Below are positions 5,939-8,470 of a DNA stretch of 8,470 bases, piece by piece; the stretch's first letter is position 1; every line of letters begins with the position of its first letter. A program made the position numbers and the translations under genes. The stretch comes from JBOGWP01 sp050693875 (GTDB taxonomy: Bacteria > Actinomycetota > CADDZG01 > JAHWKV01 > JBOGWP01). The stretch is from assembly GCA_050693875.1 (NCBI GenBank), contig JBOGWP010000155.1, positions 1 to 8,470 on the forward strand, given 5' to 3'. The notes under the pieces were generated by a model that ran no database searches, was not told the DNA's origin, and was given only the letters and a program-made list of their open reading frames with translations.

Positions 5939-6524
5939 CCTGCTTGAGGGCGGTGTCGATCCCGACGCCCGATGCGAGCGCCAGAAGCCGGAGGGAACCC
6001 TCGACGCCGGGGGCGATCTCGACGAGGTAGTTGTCTGCGGTCGTGAACACCTCTCTCGCGACGCCACCCCACTTCTTGGTGACCCGCCCGATCTCGGCCC
6101 CGGCAGCGTCGGCGATCTGGAAGTTCCACGCCCGCCAGTTCTCCGCGTTGACGTAGCCGATGGGCTGCCCGTCGGGAGACTCCATCCGGAAGCGAACCTT
6201 GCCGAAGACGTTCTCCTGCACGAGGCGGCCAGCCGGCGCGCCCGTCGCGTCGGTCACCTCCACCCTTGACTTCCACGCGGTGGCGGGCCGGACGAGGCCG
6301 AGCACCTTCGCGCCGGAGGCATCGTGGAGCGAATAGGTGTGCGTGAGGAGCGAGTCGACCTTGGTGAGGAGGCGGAGCGCCTTCCGCCATGCCGACTGCC
6401 CCCCCTCGCGGAAGGTGGCGATCTGCCGGCCCTGCTCGTCGAAGACGCCGAACTCGTTGCTGAGCTCGATGAGCTTCGCCCGCTGGCGGACGAAGATCCG
6501 GTCGATCTCGAGCAGCGTGGTCAT
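5928..6524 (-). CDS. Scramblase / LURP-one-related family protein
   Basis: A 198-residue protein matching bacterial members of the phospholipid scramblase/LURP-one (tubby-like barrel) family by its pattern. Repeated short beta strands alternate with turns: FVRQRAKLIELSNEFGVFDE (11-30), GRQIATFREGG, THTYSLHDASGAKVLGLVRP, SRVEVTDATGAPAGRL, QPIGYVNAENWRAWNFQIAD, AAGAEIGRVTKKWGG and NYLVEIAPGVEG. A final hydrophobic helix, SLRLLALASGVGIDTAL (177-193), follows. That is the expected twelve-stranded barrel around a central C-terminal helix at normal length. No signal peptide is visible. Biochemical function in bacteria is not established; lipid scrambling should not be assumed. ATG 6524 is supported by GAGG 8 nt upstream. 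It follows the MFS gene on the same strand after 52 nt, so the two may be cotranscribed, and it meets the receiver gene tail to tail. Confidence 0.8.
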   Translation of the reverse strand: MTTLLEIDRIFVRQRAKLIELSNEFGVFDEQGRQIATFREGGQSAWRKALRLLTKVDSLLTHTYSLHDASGAKVLGLVRPATAWKSRVEVTDATGAPAGRLVQENVFGKVRFRMESPDGQPIGYVNAENWRAWNFQIADAAGAEIGRVTKKWGGVAREVFTTADNYLVEIAPGVEGSLRLLALASGVGIDTALKQAEG

Positions 6525-6576
6525 TCTGGGGTCCTCGCTCGTCGTTACTGTACGTCGGCAAAGCGGCTGCTTCCCC

Positions 6577-8016
6577 TTAGCGCCGCCCGCTCTCCTCGAC
6601 CGGATCCATGGGCTGCCTGCGGGGCGCCCTTCCCCGACTCCACGACACCAAAGCGGCGACGAGACCTACGGCACCCAGCACGAGGAACGCCTGTTGAAAG
6701 GCGTGCTCGGCTCCGGCGGGTGCCGTCGCGTTGTGTTCGAGACCGGCGCGCCAGAGGCCGCCGGCGATGGCCACGCCGGCGGCCTCGCCGATGCGTGCGA
6801 AGGTGCCGAGGCTCGCCGCAGCGACCCCCGCCCGGTCGGGGGGAGCCGACCCCATCACGCCGCTGTTGTTGGGCGAGTGAAAGAAGGCCGCTCCCAGACC
6901 ATAGAGCGCCAGCACCGACGCCACCGACCACAGCGACGACTCCCGGCCGAGCGCGGCCATCAACACGACCGCTGCGGCGACCATCCCCTCGCCGAAGGTG
7001 GCCGGTCCCCGAGACCCGTAGCGGTCGGTGGCGACCCCGGCGAGCGGGGCGAACACGGCGATCGCGACGGGGACCGCCATCATCACCAGCCCCGCCCGTG
7101 AGGGGGACTCGCCGAGGAGGTCCTGGAGGAAGAAAGGCATCAGGAACATGTTCGAGGCCATCGCGATGAAGTTGAGGAAGGAGGCCCCCAACCCGGCGGA
7201 AAAGCCGGGGACGTTGAACATCCGCAGGTCGAGGAGAGGGCGAGGCGCGCGCATCTCGGCGCGGACGAACACGGCGCCGAAGACGAGGATGACAACCATC
7301 AGGGCCGGCGACCGTATGTGCGGGAGGTCTGCCTCGCCGCTCCCGCTGATGAGCAGCACCAGACCGGCGAGGGCTCCCGCCAGCGAGGCCGCACCTATGA
7401 GGTCGAAGGCTCCCCGCGCCGCGGTGTCGCCGGAGTCGTTCGACCTCGCGGGAAGGCTCCGGACCATCAGCGCGGCGAGGAGCAGCGCCGGGGGGATGAG
7501 CATGGCCAGTCCCAACCGCCAGCCGGCCCCCTGGACGACGAGCCCGCCCAACCCCGGCCCGGCCGCCATCCCCAGGGCGTTGGCGGTGAGATGGGCGGAG
7601 AGGATTCGTCCGCGCTCGGTGGCCTCGAAGGTGCTCACGAGAAGGGCCGCGCCGCTCCCGACGCACATCGCCCACCCGAGTCCCGTCACGGCCTGCCCCG
7701 CGACGAGCCATCCGACCGAGGGGGCCACGGCATCGACCCCGTAGCCGGCGGCGAAGGCGACCAGCCCGGCAGCATAGACCGAACGCGCGCCCATGAGGTC
7801 GGCGAGGTGTCCGAAGGCCACCACCGTGGCCGTCGTCACCACGAGCCCGGCCATGCTCACCGCCTGCATCGCGGCGATCCCGGCGGATAGGTCACGCCGG
7901 ATCGAGGGGAGTCCCACCCGCACCAGCCCTCCCGCGAGTGCGAGGAGCACCGACCCGCTCAGGACAAGAGCGGCGGTCCGGCGGCGGACGTCGGAGGCCT
8001 TCGTGACGGGCTCCAT
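6577..8016 (-). CDS. MFS exporter, DHA2 (drug:H+ antiporter, 14-TM) type
   Basis: A 479-residue integral membrane transporter, likely a proton-driven exporter of drugs or small hydrophobic compounds. The N-terminal half has GLPSIRRDLS (35-44) after helix 1, GHLADLMGAR (69-78), which is motif A between helices 2 and 3, and GMAAGPGLGG (149-158), which is antiporter motif C in helix 5. About 14 hydrophobic segments can be traced, including a pair in the middle (about 206-224 and 236-253) that marks DHA2 members. The second half has FFHSPNNSGVMGSAPPDRAG (378-397) and GTFARIGEAAGVAIAGG, typical of this subfamily. The length is normal and no frameshift is seen. ATG 8016 has a weak GGGA 8 nt upstream and lies just downstream of a possible promoter at 8035-8066. 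The C-terminal tail is short and charged. The substrate is not predictable. The scramblase-like gene follows 52 nt downstream. Confidence 0.9.
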   Translation of the reverse strand: MEPVTKASDVRRRTAALVLSGSVLLALAGGLVRVGLPSIRRDLSAGIAAMQAVSMAGLVVTTATVVAFGHLADLMGARSVYAAGLVAFAAGYGVDAVAPSVGWLVAGQAVTGLGWAMCVGSGAALLVSTFEATERGRILSAHLTANALGMAAGPGLGGLVVQGAGWRLGLAMLIPPALLLAALMVRSLPARSNDSGDTAARGAFDLIGAASLAGALAGLVLLISGSGEADLPHIRSPALMVVILVFGAVFVRAEMRAPRPLLDLRMFNVPGFSAGLGASFLNFIAMASNMFLMPFFLQDLLGESPSRAGLVMMAVPVAIAVFAPLAGVATDRYGSRGPATFGEGMVAAAVVLMAALGRESSLWSVASVLALYGLGAAFFHSPNNSGVMGSAPPDRAGVAAASLGTFARIGEAAGVAIAGGLWRAGLEHNATAPAGAEHAFQQAFLVLGAVGLVAALVSWSRGRAPRRQPMDPVEESGRR

Positions 8017-8034
8017 CGGCGCAATCCCGCCGCG

Positions 8035-8066
8035 AGTCTAGGAGACGGAGTCCGCTCCAAGGTCAA
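8035..8066 (-). promoter_or_regulatory. Candidate MFS promoter with a 20-bp spacer containing a dyad
   Basis: On the minus strand TTGACC (8066-8061) and TAGACT (8040-8035) resemble -35 and -10 boxes and lie just upstream of the MFS ATG at 8016. The spacer is 20 bp, longer than the usual 17-18. It holds an imperfect dyad: GGAG and CGGA opposite TCCG and CTCC, with one unpaired base (8041-8058). A long spacer with a centred dyad is the arrangement recognised by MerR-family activators. A simple repressor site is an alternative. No regulator gene is in the window. Confidence 0.4.
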
Positions 8067-8148
8067 GCGTGCGCGGATGGATCGGAGAGGAAAGGGAGGG
8101 AGTCGCCGCCAAGATCGGCGACGGGGGGAGGGTCGAGACCGGCAGGAA

Positions 8149-8171
8149 CCGGGCCGCTCAGCGGGTCCCGG
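8149..8171. repeat. Inverted repeat with GC-rich 9-bp stem
   Basis: CCGGGCCGC (8149-8157) pairs with GCGG plus CCCGG (8161-8164 and 8167-8171) around TCA, with two unpaired bases (GT). It lies between the MFS promoter and the downstream end of the partial gene. A GC-rich genome will give some such stems by chance. Confidence 0.35.
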
Positions 8172-8188
8172 GGGCGGTTGGGGCGCAA

Positions 8189-8203
8189 GATCCTTCGAGG
8201 ATC
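8189..8203. repeat. Short perfect hairpin
   Basis: GATCCT (8189-8194) and AGGATC (8198-8203) form a perfect 6-bp stem around TCG. No gene is associated with it. Confidence 0.35.
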
Positions 8204-8266
8204 ATCCGGCCCGGCTCCCGCCGGTACTCGACCGCTCTACATCATCGTCGCTCGGCGCCGAACGCC

Positions 8267-8288
8267 ATATGGCCCGTTGGGGCCATAT
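8267..8288. repeat. Perfect 9-bp inverted repeat, hairpin
   Basis: ATATGGCCC (8267-8275) and GGGCCATAT (8280-8288) are exact reverse complements around GTTG. On the plus strand two further T's follow the stem. No plus-strand gene precedes it, so it may be a second terminator for the partial gene, an operator, or part of a non-coding RNA. Confidence 0.45.
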
Positions 8289-8345
8289 TTCGCTGGTGCG
8301 AATGGGGGATGCGGGCCGGGACCGGCGTCCCCCTCCGTTTCGGAG

Positions 8346-8363
8346 AAAGGGGCTATCCCCTTT
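8346..8363 (-). terminator. Intrinsic terminator hairpin after the partial gene
   Basis: On the minus strand AAAGGGG, loop ATAG, CCCCTTT is a perfect 7-bp stem starting 13 nt after the TAG at 8379-8377 and ending in T's. A second small stem, CTCCG-AAA-CGGAG (8345-8333), follows at once. Position and form fit termination of the gene entering from the right. Confidence 0.6.
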
Positions 8364-8376
8364 GATACAGGAGCCC

Positions 8377-8470
8377 CTAGATGTTGTGGTTGTGCTCCAA
8401 TCGGGCAATCTTCGGATCCAAGGCTCCGCCCACGATGTGCTTGTAGGGCGCCGGCGACGTCCCGACGGCC
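8377..8470 (-). CDS. C-terminal fragment of an unidentified protein (partial, runs off right edge)
   Basis: Reading leftward from the window edge one frame gives AVGTSPAPYKHIVGGALDPK then IARLEHNHNI and a TAG at 8379-8377. The other two frames on this strand read as Arg, Ser or Pro-rich sequence. This frame has a balanced composition, an HNH cluster at the very end, and is followed directly by a terminator hairpin, so a real gene end is likely. I do not recognise the family. The 'YKH.VGG.LDP' and 'LEHNHN' pieces may be diagnostic in a search. The gene is on the same strand as the MFS gene but separated from it by 360 nt and a terminator, so it is probably a separate unit. Confidence 0.55.
   Translation of the reverse strand, partial: AVGTSPAPYKHIVGGALDPKIARLEHNHNI

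Larger units (their letters stand above)
8017..8376. other. Intergenic region of 360 nt with a promoter and several hairpins, no convincing gene
   Basis: Between the MFS start and the stop of the partial gene there is no reading frame with recognisable protein features. Both possible frames over 60 codons are low-complexity and rich in Arg and Gly. The stretch holds a candidate MFS promoter (8035-8066), three inverted repeats (8149-8171, 8189-8203, 8267-8288) and a terminator hairpin (8346-8363) with a smaller hairpin next to it (8333-8345). Confidence 0.6.

Noticed and set aside
6545..7711. 388-codon minus-strand frame within the MFS gene
   Set aside because: Out-of-frame reading of the transporter, extremely Arg-rich and without membrane segments.
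8069..8365. 98-codon plus-strand frame in the right intergenic region
   Set aside because: Low-complexity, no clear ribosome binding site, runs through several hairpins and overlaps the MFS promoter; no family resemblance.
8202..8408. 68-codon minus-strand frame near the right edge
   Set aside because: It overlaps the end of the better-supported partial gene and reads through its terminator; Ser, Arg and Thr-rich composition.
1..8470. CRISPR arrays, tRNA or rRNA genes
   Set aside because: No regularly spaced repeats, no tRNA-like cloverleaf and no conserved rRNA segments were noticed on either strand by eye.

Overview
The window is very GC-rich, with coding third positions dominated by G and C. 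It uses GTG and TTG as well as ATG starts, and its genes are packed on both strands. This composition, a DHA2-type MFS exporter, a scramblase/LURP-one-like protein and a possible Streptomyces-like TTGAC/TAGACT promoter suggest a high-GC Gram-positive bacterium (Actinomycetota) or a similar soil lineage. I cannot fix the taxon from the sequence alone.

Layout. (1) 1-112, minus strand: the first 37 codons of a transposase resembling the ISAzo13 family, running off the left edge. (2) 200-898, plus: a class I SAM-dependent methyltransferase broken by several one-base frameshifts, apparently a decaying gene beside the insertion sequence. (3) 854-2424, minus: a two-gene unit of a hexapeptide-repeat acetyltransferase and a GT4-like glycosyltransferase, coupled by a TGATG stop/start overlap. 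(4) 2543-5331, plus, divergent from (3): a sugar dehydrogenase fused to a hexapeptide acetyltransferase (WbpB/WlbA plus WbpD/WlbB type), overlapped by 4 nt with a DegT/DnrJ/EryC1 aminotransferase (WbpE/WlbC type). A hairpin follows the aminotransferase. (5) 5402-5923, plus: a stand-alone receiver domain with Glu at the phospho-acceptor position. (6) 5928-8016, minus, tail-to-tail with (5): an MFS exporter followed by a scramblase-like protein. (7) 8017-8376: a gene-free stretch holding a candidate MFS promoter with an unusually long spacer and several hairpins. (8) 8377-8470, minus: the last 30 codons of an unidentified gene, followed by a good terminator hairpin.

How the genes work together. 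Regions 3 and 4 look like part of a cell-surface polysaccharide locus. The fusion protein and the aminotransferase would together cover the three steps that oxidise C3 of a nucleotide sugar, transaminate it and N-acetylate the amine. This is the chemistry that makes UDP-2,3-diacetamido-2,3-dideoxy-glucuronate. The 6-dehydrogenase (WbpA) and epimerase (WbpI) are not in the window. The GT4 enzyme and the lone acetyltransferase would build and decorate the glycan. The receiver, scramblase and MFS genes have no evident link to that pathway.

The items most worth a second look are the fused bifunctional enzyme with its four-cysteine tail, the Asp-to-Glu receiver, the 20-bp-spacer MFS promoter with an internal dyad, and the frameshifted methyltransferase next to the insertion sequence. 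No tRNA, rRNA or CRISPR array was seen.
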